Part shown: positions 1 through 6,440 of the stretch, piece by piece
How the letters are laid out: each line of letters starts with the position of its first letter
Numbering within the stretch: the stretch's first letter is position 1
Source of the DNA: Polaromonas sp.
GTDB lineage: Bacteria > Pseudomonadota > Gammaproteobacteria > Burkholderiales > Burkholderiaceae_C
DNA: 13,058 nucleotides
NCBI GenBank assembly: GCA_026786065.1
Contig: JAJAYS010000289.1
Location: 1 to 13,058, forward strand
Reading direction: 5' to 3'
Notes under the pieces: model-generated
Database searches by the model: none
What the model was told of the DNA's origin: nothing
The model's input: the letters and a program-made list of their open reading frames with translations, nothing else
Position numbers and translations under genes: made by a program

Positions 1-1111
1 CAAACAGCGCATCCACCAGCACTACGACGGTGATTGAGGTCACCACCGACGCGGTTGTGCCCTGGCCCAGGCTCTCGGTGTTGGGCTTGACCCGCAGTCC
101 GTAATGGCAGCCGATCAGCGCAATCAGCAAACCGAAAACCACCGACTTGCTGGTTGCCAGCGTCAGGTTGTTGATGCTGACGGCAGCCGGCAAGGCGTTG
201 ATGAAGTAGGACGGCGTGATGCCCATCGTCACATCGGCCGCCAGCATTCCGCCTAGCAGCGCGGCCAGCGTCGTCCAGACGCTGATCAGCGGCATCACGA
301 TGGCGAGCGCCAGCGCCCGCGGCATCACCAGCCGGAAGCCGCGCGCAATGCCCATCACGCGCATCGCGTCCAGCTCTTCGGTGACGCGCATCACGCCGAT
401 CTGCGCGGTGATGGCCGAACCGGTGCGCCCGGCGACCAGAATCGCCGCCAGCACCGGCCCGAGTTCGCGGATCAGCGAGAGGCCCAAAATATCGACGATG
501 AAGGCGTCGGCGCCGAATTGCTGCAGTTGCCGCGACATCAGATAGGCCAGCACCACGCCAATCAGAAACCCCACCAGCGCGGTGATCGGCAGCGCCGTCG
601 CGCCCATGTTGAACAAATGGCCAGAAAAGTCGCGCCACGGGCCGTGCTGCGGCCGGCGCAGCAGCCGCAGCACGTCGAGCAGCAACTGGCCCAGCAGCCG
701 CTGCACACCGCGCAGGTGATCAAGCAGGCGCAGCAGCCGGTCGCCCAAAGCCGTAAAGGGCGCGAGCCAGCCGGGCCGGGGCAGCAGCGGCGGCGCCACC
801 GCGAATTTCTCTATCGTGTCTAGCATCGCCCGCTGGCTGGCGGTGAGTTCGATCTGCTCCGGCCACTGGCGTCCCCAGTGGTTCCACAGCACCTGAGCGC
901 CCAGGTAGTCGAGGCGTTCGAGCTGCCGCAGGTCCCAGTGGGCCGCAGCGCCCGCGCCGGTGGCCTGGCTCGAAAGCGTGTTGAGCCGGGCGGTGATGGC
1001 CGACCACGTCGCCTGCCGCGTCAGGTCGGCCGCGGTCCATGCGCCGCGTGCCAGCAGCTGGGGGCCGGTTGGGCTTTCTTCAGCGTCGATGCGGGGCGTG
1101 GACGGGTCCAT
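1..1111 (-). CDS. mlaE: MlaE/YrbE-family ABC transporter permease with N-terminal STAS-like domain, 3' end cut by window
   Basis: This is the inner-membrane permease of an Mla-type system, which moves phospholipids between the inner and outer membranes with an ATPase (MlaF) and a substrate-binding protein (MlaD). About 370 residues are visible, starting MDPSTPRIDAEESPTG at the ATG at 1111. Only a few C-terminal residues should be missing, because the last ones seen (SITVVVLVDALF) match the end of the family's last membrane segment. Residues about 15-110 look like a STAS-like domain (HWDLRQLERLDYLGAQVLW). From about 150 on comes the MlaE domain, with the family signature RELGPVLAAILVAGRTGSAI and then MRVTEELDAMRVMG, plus several hydrophobic helices. 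No strong ribosome-binding site precedes the start, and no other in-frame start lies close upstream. The STAS fusion suggests the longer YrbE type, in which regulatory and permease parts are joined. The partner genes lie outside the window. The family is certain; the lipid-transport role is inferred. Confidence 0.93.
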   Translation of the reverse strand, partial: MDPSTPRIDAEESPTGPQLLARGAWTAADLTRQATWSAITARLNTLSSQATGAGAAAHWDLRQLERLDYLGAQVLWNHWGRQWPEQIELTASQRAMLDTIEKFAVAPPLLPRPGWLAPFTALGDRLLRLLDHLRGVQRLLGQLLLDVLRLLRRPQHGPWRDFSGHLFNMGATALPITALVGFLIGVVLAYLMSRQLQQFGADAFIVDILGLSLIRELGPVLAAILVAGRTGSAITAQIGVMRVTEELDAMRVMGIARGFRLVMPRALALAIVMPLISVWTTLAALLGGMLAADVTMGITPSYFINALPAAVSINNLTLATSKSVVFGLLIALIGCHYGLRVKPNTESLGQGTTASVVTSITVVVLVDALF

Positions 1112-1150
1112 GACGGGGCATGTCGGGGAATGTGGGGGAATGTGGGGGTG
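1111..1150. repeat. Four imperfect 10-bp tandem units at the mlaE start
   Basis: Read on the plus strand the units are TGACGGGGCA, TGTCGGGGAA, TGTGGGGGAA and TGTGGGGGTG, exactly ten bases apart. The first unit touches the mlaE start codon, so the array forms the immediate leader of that gene, as a C-rich tract on the coding strand. The rest of the 279-bp divergent spacer to the GMC gene (to 1390) shows no clear promoter hexamers or terminator that I can support. Confidence 0.7.
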
Positions 1151-1390
1151 TTGCCGCAGGTGAACGGCCGCGCTGCGCGGCGCAGCGCCCAGTGCCGGAG
1201 GCAAAAAACAAATGGTAACTGCGCGAAATGCCGCCGCGCAGCAGCGTAATGCACTGTCGCTATGGTCCTACAGCGGACCGGCCAGCCTGGCTGACGACGC
1301 GATTTGCCACAATGCCGCACCAGCGCAGGCTTGCTGCGCCGGGTACTCCCGTTGCCGCCGACCTTTGCCGAACTGCGAACCCATTGCGCC

Positions 1391-3127
1391 ATGCACGACC
1401 CTTCCCTGGTTTTTGACTACATCATCATCGGCGGCGGCACCGCCGGCTGCCTGCTGGCCAACCGCCTGAGCGCCGACGCCTCCAAGCGCGTCCTGATGAT
1501 CGAGGCCGGCCGCAAAGACGACTACCACTGGATCCACATTCCGGTCGGCTACCTGCACTGCATCGGCAACCCGCGTTGCGACTGGCTTTACCAGACCGAG
1601 CCGGACGCCGGGCTGAACGGCCGCTCGCTGCGCTACCCGCGCGGCAAGACGCTGGGCGGTTCATCGAGCATCAACGGCATGATCTACATGCGCGGCCAGG
1701 CGCGCGACTACGACCGCTGGGCCGAGCTGACCGGCGACGCCGACTGGCGCTGGGACAACAGCCTGCCGCACTTCAAGCTGCACGAAGACCACTACAAGGG
1801 CGCCGACCCGATGCACGGCGCACGCGGCACCGCACCCGAGCTGATGCAAAACCCGTCCAATGCGTACCAGAAGATGCTCAGGCACCGCAATTCGGGCGGT
1901 GAATGGCGCATCGAAAAACAGCGGCTGCGCTGGGACATTCTCGACGCGTTTTCTGCGGCCGCCCAGCAGGCCGGCATTCCGGCCATCGCCGATTTCAACC
2001 GGGGCGACAACGAAGGCGTCGGCTACTTCGAGGTCAACCAGAAAAACGGCTGGCGCTGGAACACCGCCAAAGCCTTTTTGCGGCCAGCCTGCTTCGGCCG
2101 GCCAAACTTCGAACTGTGGACGCATGCGCAGGTCAGCAAACTAGTGCTCGAGAAACAGCCCGACGGCAGCCAGCGCTGCACCGGCGTCGAGGTCTGGACC
2201 GGCCGCGAGCAACTGGTGGCCCACGCCACGCGCGACCAGGGCGGCAAGCTAGGGGAGGTGCTGCTGTGCGCTGGCAGCATCGGCTCGCCGCAGATCCTGC
2301 AGCTCTCGGGCATAGGCCCCGGCGCGCTGCTGCAGCGCCACGGCATCGCGGTGCAGCAAGACCTGCCGGGGGTCGGCGAGAACCTGCAAGATCATCTGCA
2401 GATCCGCTCGGTTTACAAGGTGACCGGCGACAAGGCTTGGGGGCTGTCGCTGAATTCAATGGCCCGCTCGCTGTGGGGCAAGGCGCGCATCGGACTTGAG
2501 TACGCGTTGAAGCGCACCGGCCCGATGAGCATGGCGCCGTCGCAGCTTGGCGCCTTCACCCGCTCGTCGCCCGGGCAGCGCTGGCCGAATATCCAGTATC
2601 ACGTGCAGCCGCTGTCGCTTGAAGCGTTCGGCGAGCCGCTGCACGACTTCAACGCCTTCACCGCCAGCGTCTGCAACCTGAACCCGACCAGCCGCGGCAA
2701 GGTAGAGATCAAGACCCCGCGCTTTGAAGACGCCCCGGCGATTGCGCCCAACTACCTCAGCACCCCGCAAGACCGGCAAGTGGCCGCCGACTCGCTGCGC
2801 GTGACCCGGCGCATCGTCGGCCAGCCGGCACTGGCCCAGTACAAACCGGTGGAGTTCAAGCCCGGCGTTCAGTACGAGACCGACGACGAACTGGCGCGGC
2901 TGGCCGGCGACATCGCAACGACCATATTCCACCCGGTCGGCACCACCAAAATGGGGGCGGACGATGACCCGATGGCGGTGGTCGATTCGCACCTGCGGGT
3001 GCGCGGCGTGCGCGGTCTGCGCGTGGTCGATGCGGGGGTGATGCCGTCGATTACCAGCGGCAACACCAATTCACCGACGCTGATGATTGCCGAGAAGGCG
3101 GCGGCCTGGATTCAGGCGGGGGTGTGA
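1391..3127 (+). CDS. GMC-family FAD-dependent oxidoreductase (choline dehydrogenase/alcohol dehydrogenase type)
   Basis: A 578-residue flavoprotein of the glucose-methanol-choline family, which oxidises alcohols to aldehydes and passes electrons to a quinone or cytochrome carrier. The ADP-binding motif GGGTAG is at residues 14-19 and the acidic residue ending strand 2 follows in MIEAG (E38). The first GMC signature (PRGKTLGGSSSINGM) begins near 83 and the second (AGSIGSPQILQLSGIGP) near 293. The catalytic pair is His514 (HPVGTTKMG) and Asn558 (SGNTNSP). Their 44-residue spacing equals that of His466/Asn510 in choline oxidase. The reading frame is open further upstream, but the start at 1391 (MHDPSLVFDYIIIGGG) puts the FAD motif at the usual distance from the N-terminus. 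No signal peptide is seen, so it should be cytoplasmic or peripheral to the membrane. It is transcribed alone and divergently from mlaE. The substrate cannot be read from sequence; AlkJ-like or BetA-like activities are both possible. Confidence 0.93.
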   Translation: MHDPSLVFDYIIIGGGTAGCLLANRLSADASKRVLMIEAGRKDDYHWIHIPVGYLHCIGNPRCDWLYQTEPDAGLNGRSLRYPRGKTLGGSSSINGMIYMRGQARDYDRWAELTGDADWRWDNSLPHFKLHEDHYKGADPMHGARGTAPELMQNPSNAYQKMLRHRNSGGEWRIEKQRLRWDILDAFSAAAQQAGIPAIADFNRGDNEGVGYFEVNQKNGWRWNTAKAFLRPACFGRPNFELWTHAQVSKLVLEKQPDGSQRCTGVEVWTGREQLVAHATRDQGGKLGEVLLCAGSIGSPQILQLSGIGPGALLQRHGIAVQQDLPGVGENLQDHLQIRSVYKVTGDKAWGLSLNSMARSLWGKARIGLEYALKRTGPMSMAPSQLGAFTRSSPGQRWPNIQYHVQPLSLEAFGEPLHDFNAFTASVCNLNPTSRGKVEIKTPRFEDAPAIAPNYLSTPQDRQVAADSLRVTRRIVGQPALAQYKPVEFKPGVQYETDDELARLAGDIATTIFHPVGTTKMGADDDPMAVVDSHLRVRGVRGLRVVDAGVMPSITSGNTNSPTLMIAEKAAAWIQAGV

Positions 3128-3190
3128 AGTTTTGGACCCGTGGGCGAATGGGGTCCGTTGCGTTTTTATATCCCTGCCGATGCGTAGTGC

Positions 3191-3271
3191 TGTCATTCCT
3201 TCCACCAAGCGGCGATCTATTTTCGGCGGCCTGCACGGGCGCATGGATCCCGCGTCAGGCGCGGGATGACA
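3191..3271. repeat. Dispersed repeat bounded by TGTCATTCC and GGGATGACA
   Basis: The unit begins TGTCATTCC and ends GGGATGACA, giving near-inverted termini. Inside its right half is a perfect 7-bp stem, TCCCGCG / CGCGGGA (3248-3254 and 3260-3266, loop TCAGG). It is similar in wording to the GTCATTCC-type intergenic repeat at 12828. Such elements are common between genes of Burkholderiales. There is no T tract, so it is not an obvious intrinsic terminator for the GMC gene. Confidence 0.6.
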
Positions 3272-3386
3272 TGTACAGGCCGATGGCTTTGAGCGCAGCG
3301 CGACGGGCGTTGTAGCCCAGCAGCGTTTCCAGCTCACGGGCGTCGATGCAGGATTCAGGCGGCGCCGCAGTCGCTATATATTTCAT
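3255..3386 (-). pseudogene. Remnant resembling the N-terminus of a MarR-family regulator
   Basis: A 43-codon frame on the minus strand starts ATG AAA TAT ATA GCG and contains ESCIDARELE followed by TLLGYNARRAALKAIGLYM, then stops. The core resembles the first helix of MarR-family regulators (LLGYxxRRAxxxI). Everything that should follow, including the winged helix-turn-helix, is missing, because the frame runs into the TGTCATTCC repeat and stops inside it. The start codon and first residues come from the palindromic repeat at 3373, so both ends are bounded by mobile-looking repeats. I read this as the remains of a regulator gene, not a functional protein. The MarR resemblance is from memory of the family and covers only about 30 residues, so the assignment is tentative. 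Confidence 0.4.
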
Positions 3387-3421
3387 AGCTGTTTACGCCC
3401 GTATTTATTCGGCTTGAAGCC
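3373..3421 (+). repeat. Dispersed palindromic element, copy A
   Basis: The copy begins with the palindrome GCTAT-ATATTTC-ATAGC (3373-3389), followed by TGTTTACGCCCG and a tail ending GGCTTGAAGCC. The same layout occurs at 10439 (inside gatA) and 12916. The shared pattern is GCTAT, about 7 bases, ATAGCTG, YTTRCGCC, then a variable arm ending in a GGCT block. I recall this element as frequent in Comamonadaceae genomes. Confidence 0.75.
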
Positions 3422-3622
3422 TTTCTCGCTTCAAAATCGTAACCACTCAGTTTGCCGGATATGGTGATTCCGCCTTGCGCCCTCTCCCCCTAGGGACAGG
3501 GGGAAAGGCTTGCAAGCACAGCCACCCAGGAACCGGCTCCTGGATGCCGACGCAAAGCCCAGTCCGGCGCAAGGCGGGCCACGGGAAACTCCTGATAAGC
3601 CGGTGCAGTCCCGGGCCTTACA

Positions 3623-3658
3623 GTTGCACCGTGCAACGAAGCGAAAGCGCTTCGTTGC
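3623..3658 (+). other. Two overlapping, mutually exclusive hairpins
   Basis: GTTGCAC (3623-3629) can pair with GTGCAAC (3631-3637). The sequence GCAACGAAGCG (3633-3643) forms a perfect 11-bp stem with CGCTTCGTTGC (3648-3658) around the loop AAAG. The GCAAC bases are shared, so only one structure can form at once. The 11-bp stem should win thermodynamically, since the first palindrome has only one base between its arms. Confidence 0.6.
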
Positions 3659-3740
3659 GAGGAGCCGAGGAGACACGAGAGAGACCGAAAAAAACAAAAC
3701 CGATTCCGAAGAAGCCGTTTACAAAAGCAGTTTTTTCCTC

Positions 3741-3769
3741 AAAGCGCTGGCAACCCCAGCGCTTTTTTT
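3741..3769 (+). terminator. Rho-independent terminator, plus strand
   Basis: A perfect 10-bp stem, AAAGCGCTGG / CCAGCGCTTT, with loop CAACC runs straight into further T residues, giving seven Ts in a row (3763-3769). In the minus direction the stem is followed by GAGG, so the terminator works well only on the plus strand. It would keep rightward transcription from running antisense into mrdA, whose stop lies at 3843. Confidence 0.88.
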
Positions 3770-3842
3770 GTTTCCGCTTACCGATTGCTTCCCGGGTGCT
3801 GCGTGATGCGGCGCCAGGCGTGCCAGCTACCGCGCCGGGCCC

Positions 3843-6119
3843 TCAATTGGCCAGACGAGGCTGCCCCGCATCGGCCGCTGCCGAGGTGCGTGGTACCGCC
3901 GGCCCGGCCGTGGCAGCCGTGGCAGCGGTCTGGCCGCGTCCGGTTGTGGGCTCGCTTGCCGCGGCCTTGGCTGGGGCCGCGACTGTGGCGAGCGACGCCT
4001 GGCGCGGGGCCGGTGCACTGGCCGTGCTGGCTGGCTTGCTTGCGGCAGCGACCGCAGCGCTCGGCGCCGACGCCTTCGCTGCCGGCTTTGCCTTGTCCGG
4101 CAGCGCCGCAGCCTGCGTGTCAGCGGGCATGACTTCACCGGCCAACGCCGCGCTGGCTGACCCAGCCTGGGGACTGAGCAGCTTCAGTGCCGGCACCTCA
4201 TTGGCCAGCAGCGGCTTGCCTATAGGCGCTGCAGCAGTGCCCTTGCGCACTGCCGCCATGTCTTCGTCGTTCGGATACTGGCCCAGCAAGGCGTAGTCGA
4301 ACACGCGCCGCGCAAGCGGCGCGGCCACCCCGGCACCCCAGCCGGCGTTTTCGACGATGACCGCAAGCGCGATGGTCGGCTTGTCCGCCGGCGCAAACGC
4401 CATGTACAGCGCATGGTCGCGCTGGAACTCTTCCATTTTGGAGCCGTTGTACTTGTCTTTCTGTCCGATGGTGACGGCCTGCGCGGTGCCGGTCTTGCCG
4501 CCCGACACATAACCGGCACCGGCAAAGACCCGGGTGGAGGTGCCCTCTTGGGTCACCCCGACCAGCGCCCGGCGGATCACTGCACTGTGCTCGGGCTTGT
4601 AGCCAAGGTCTTCGGGCGGTTCAGCCTTCAGGGGCCGCAGGTCGTTGGTCAGCGGATCCTGCGTGCCGATGATCAGCCGCGGCCGGTGCTTGACGCCGTT
4701 GTTGGCCAGCACCGCCGTGGCCTGCGCCAGTTGCAGCATCGTGAAGGTGTTGTAGCCCTGGCCAATGCCCAGCGAGATGGTTTCACCGGCATACCACTTC
4801 TGCTGGTCGGCCCGCTTGTAGGCTTTTTTCTTCCAGTCCTGGCTGGGCAGCAGGCCGCGTACCTCGCCAAAAATATCGATGCCGGTAATCTGCCCAAAGC
4901 CCAGCGGCTTCATGAAGTCGTGCATGGCATCCACCCCCAGCTCGTTGGCAAGCGAGTAGTAATAGACGTTGCTCGACTTGACGATGGACTTGTACATGTC
5001 GACCGCCCCGAGGCCGTGGTCGCCGTGGCTGCGAAAGGTGTGGCCGCCAAAGGTGTAGTTGGCGTTGTCCTGGATCACGGTACTGGCCGCGCGCTTGCCG
5101 GTCTGCAGCGCCGCCATCGCCATGAAGGGTTTGTAGGTCGAGCCTGGCGGGTAGGTGCCGCGCAGCGCCCGGTTCAGCAGGGGCTTGTCGAGCGACTCGC
5201 TCAGTGCGGTCCAGCTTTCGCTGTCGATGCCATCGACGAACAGATTCGGGTCGAACGTGGGTTTGCTGACAAACGCCAGCACGTCGCCGGTACTGGGGTC
5301 CAGCGCCACCAGCGCGCCTCGCCGGTCGCCGAACATGTCTTCGACCAGCTTTTGCAGACGGATGTCGAGCGACAGCATGACGGTGTCGCCAGGCGTTGCG
5401 GCGTGCGTGGCCAGCTTGCGCACGGCGCGCCCGCCGGCCGAAGTCTCGACCCGCTCGAAACCGGTGATGCCATGCAGCTTGGCCTCGAAGCTTTGCTCCA
5501 CGCCCAGCTTGCCGATGTAGTCGGTGCCCCGGTAGTTGCCTTCGTTCTCACCCGCTTCGATGATTTCTTTTTCGCTCTGGTTGATGCGGCCTATGTATCC
5601 GACAACATGGCTGGCAAGCTCTCCGTGCGGGTAGCTGCGAAAAAGCCGCGCCTTGATATCCACACCCGGAAAACGAAAACGCTGCGCGGCAAAGCGGGCC
5701 ACCTCGGTGTCGGTCAGGCGGGTGCGGATCGGCAGCGACTCGAAGTTTTTCATCTCTTCGCGCAGCCGCTTGAAGCGCTTGCGGTCGCGCGCCGAGATTT
5801 CGACGACCTGCTCGAGTGCGGTGATGGTTTCTTCGACATTGGCCACCCGCGTTGGGGTGATCTCCAGCGTGTAGGCAGAGTAGTTCGACGCCAGCACGAC
5901 GCCGTTGCGGTCCAGGATCAATCCGCGATTCGGCACGATAGGCACGACGGCCGTGCGGTTGCTTTCGGCCTGCTCGCTGAGCTCTTCGTGACGGTACACC
6001 TGCAGGTAGGTCAGTCGCGCAGCGAGGATCGAAAAAGCCCCCAGCACGATCAGGCTGGCCACCAGCACGCGGGCGCGAAAGCGCGAGAGATCGGCTTCGA
6101 CGTTTCGGAGTTCGGTCAT
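3843..6119 (-). CDS. mrdA: Penicillin-binding protein 2, elongasome transpeptidase
   Basis: PBP2 is the D,D-transpeptidase that cross-links new lateral-wall peptidoglycan together with RodA and MreBCD. This one has 758 residues. A short cytoplasmic head is followed by one membrane anchor (about residues 17-36, VLVASLIVLGAFSILAA), the pedestal domain to about 240, and the transpeptidase domain. The active-site motifs are intact: SxxK with nucleophile Ser327 (STYK), SxN at 382-384 (SSN) and KTG at 542-544. After about residue 640 comes an Ala/Pro/Lys/Thr-rich tail of roughly 110 residues without recognisable domain, making the protein about 100 residues longer than usual. The start is the ATG at 6119, with a weak GGTGG upstream. 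It is the last visible gene of the mreBCD-mrdA operon, 321 bp after mreD. rodA, which often follows mrdA, is absent from the next position. Confidence 0.97.
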   Translation of the reverse strand: MTELRNVEADLSRFRARVLVASLIVLGAFSILAARLTYLQVYRHEELSEQAESNRTAVVPIVPNRGLILDRNGVVLASNYSAYTLEITPTRVANVEETITALEQVVEISARDRKRFKRLREEMKNFESLPIRTRLTDTEVARFAAQRFRFPGVDIKARLFRSYPHGELASHVVGYIGRINQSEKEIIEAGENEGNYRGTDYIGKLGVEQSFEAKLHGITGFERVETSAGGRAVRKLATHAATPGDTVMLSLDIRLQKLVEDMFGDRRGALVALDPSTGDVLAFVSKPTFDPNLFVDGIDSESWTALSESLDKPLLNRALRGTYPPGSTYKPFMAMAALQTGKRAASTVIQDNANYTFGGHTFRSHGDHGLGAVDMYKSIVKSSNVYYYSLANELGVDAMHDFMKPLGFGQITGIDIFGEVRGLLPSQDWKKKAYKRADQQKWYAGETISLGIGQGYNTFTMLQLAQATAVLANNGVKHRPRLIIGTQDPLTNDLRPLKAEPPEDLGYKPEHSAVIRRALVGVTQEGTSTRVFAGAGYVSGGKTGTAQAVTIGQKDKYNGSKMEEFQRDHALYMAFAPADKPTIALAVIVENAGWGAGVAAPLARRVFDYALLGQYPNDEDMAAVRKGTAAAPIGKPLLANEVPALKLLSPQAGSASAALAGEVMPADTQAAALPDKAKPAAKASAPSAAVAAASKPASTASAPAPRQASLATVAAPAKAAASEPTTGRGQTAATAATAGPAVPRTSAAADAGQPRLAN

Positions 6120-6156
6120 GGCGATGCCACCGTTTCGTCAGGCACCCGGCCAGGGT

Positions 6157-6230
6157 TTTTCCGCTGGACGGACCCAAGGAAAACGGATCCCCTCGGGTTC
6201 GCCCTTGGATACCTCAGCGTGAGCGGAAAA
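6157..6230. repeat. Nested inverted repeat in the mreD-mrdA spacer
   Basis: TTTTCCGCT (6157-6165) is matched by AGCGGAAAA (6222-6230). Inside this, CCAAGG is matched by CCTTGG around a CCCCTCGGG loop region. In the operon mRNA this would form a two-stage stem-loop a short distance upstream of the mrdA start at 6119. It may affect mRNA stability or access to mrdA. There is no T-run placed as in a terminator. Confidence 0.5.
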
Positions 6231-6276
6231 TTGCGGGCGCGCGGGGACTCGTCCCCCAACCAGCAGGGGCCGCAGA

Positions 6277-6291
6277 CCTGGCTTCGCCAGG
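6277..6291. repeat. Small perfect hairpin CCTGGC-TTC-GCCAGG
   Basis: A 6-bp stem with a three-base loop lies just beside repeat copy 1 of the mreD-mrdA spacer. A second small palindrome, GGGGAC-TC-GTCCCC, lies nearby at about 6243-6256. Together with the 47-bp repeats they make the whole 6120-6440 spacer stem-rich. No gene is visible in that spacer. Confidence 0.5.
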
Positions 6292-6306
6292 CCGCAGGCG
6301 CAGCAG

Positions 6307-6353
6307 CCCCCTCGGGGGGCAGCGCAGAACGCGAAGCGACAAGCGTGGGGGCC
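6307..6353. repeat. 47-bp spacer repeat, copy 1
   Basis: The unit runs CCCCCTCGGGGGGCAGCGCA, then GAACGCGAAGCGACAAGCG and TGGGGGCC. It is repeated directly at 6391-6437 with one mismatch (GAAC against GTAC). The CCCC-CTCG-GGGG core is a tight hairpin and ACGC/GCGT flank the next loop. I recall this wording as a widespread intergenic repeat of Comamonadaceae. Confidence 0.8.
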
Positions 6354-6390
6354 GTGGTTTCCCCGCCGGGCCGCCCCAAGGGAAAATGCG

Positions 6391-6437
6391 CCCCCTCGGG
6401 GGGCAGCGCAGTACGCGAAGCGACAAGCGTGGGGGCC
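6391..6437. repeat. 47-bp spacer repeat, copy 2
   Basis: This is a direct repeat of 6307-6353, offset by 84 bp, with a single substitution. It ends three bases past the mreD stop codon, so in the operon transcript it begins immediately after mreD. That position suits a role as a 3'-end stabiliser or processing site between mreD and mrdA, but this is inference. Confidence 0.8.
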
Positions 6438-6440
6438 ATA

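Larger units (their letters stand above)
3440..3769 (+). ncRNA. Candidate structured transcript ending at an intrinsic terminator
   Basis: No convincing gene occupies this stretch on either strand, yet it is rich in stems and ends in a strong plus-strand terminator. Stems seen include CCAGGA/TCCTGG near 3527-3544, a GGGCC-ACGGGA...TCCCG-GGCC pairing across about 3577-3617, and the two competing hairpins at 3623-3658. The GMC gene stops more than 600 bp upstream of the terminator, so the terminator may serve a separate short RNA. It could instead close a long GMC 3' untranslated region. No known RNA family (6S, 4.5S, tmRNA, RNase P) could be matched by its conserved core, and no promoter hexamers are clear. 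Confidence 0.3.

Noticed and set aside
1304..1390. A longer N-terminus for the GMC oxidoreductase starting at 1304
   Set aside because: The extra 29 residues are Arg/Pro/Leu rich and unlike the family. The start at 1391 places the FAD motif normally.
3583..3606. Minus-strand CCGGCTTATC resembling the 3' end of RNase P RNA
   Set aside because: The rest of the RNase P core (for example GAGGAAAGTCC) is not present upstream on that strand, so the match is taken as chance.
3431..3697. An 88-codon minus-strand frame (MFFSVSLVSPRLLATKRF...)
   Set aside because: It is composed of hairpin arms and repeat sequence, has no ribosome-binding site and no family resemblance. The stem-loops explain its open frame better than protein coding does.
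3475..4296. A 273-codon plus-strand frame across the terminator and the mrdA tail
   Set aside because: It would read straight through a strong intrinsic terminator, and its second half is the reverse of the mrdA low-complexity tail.
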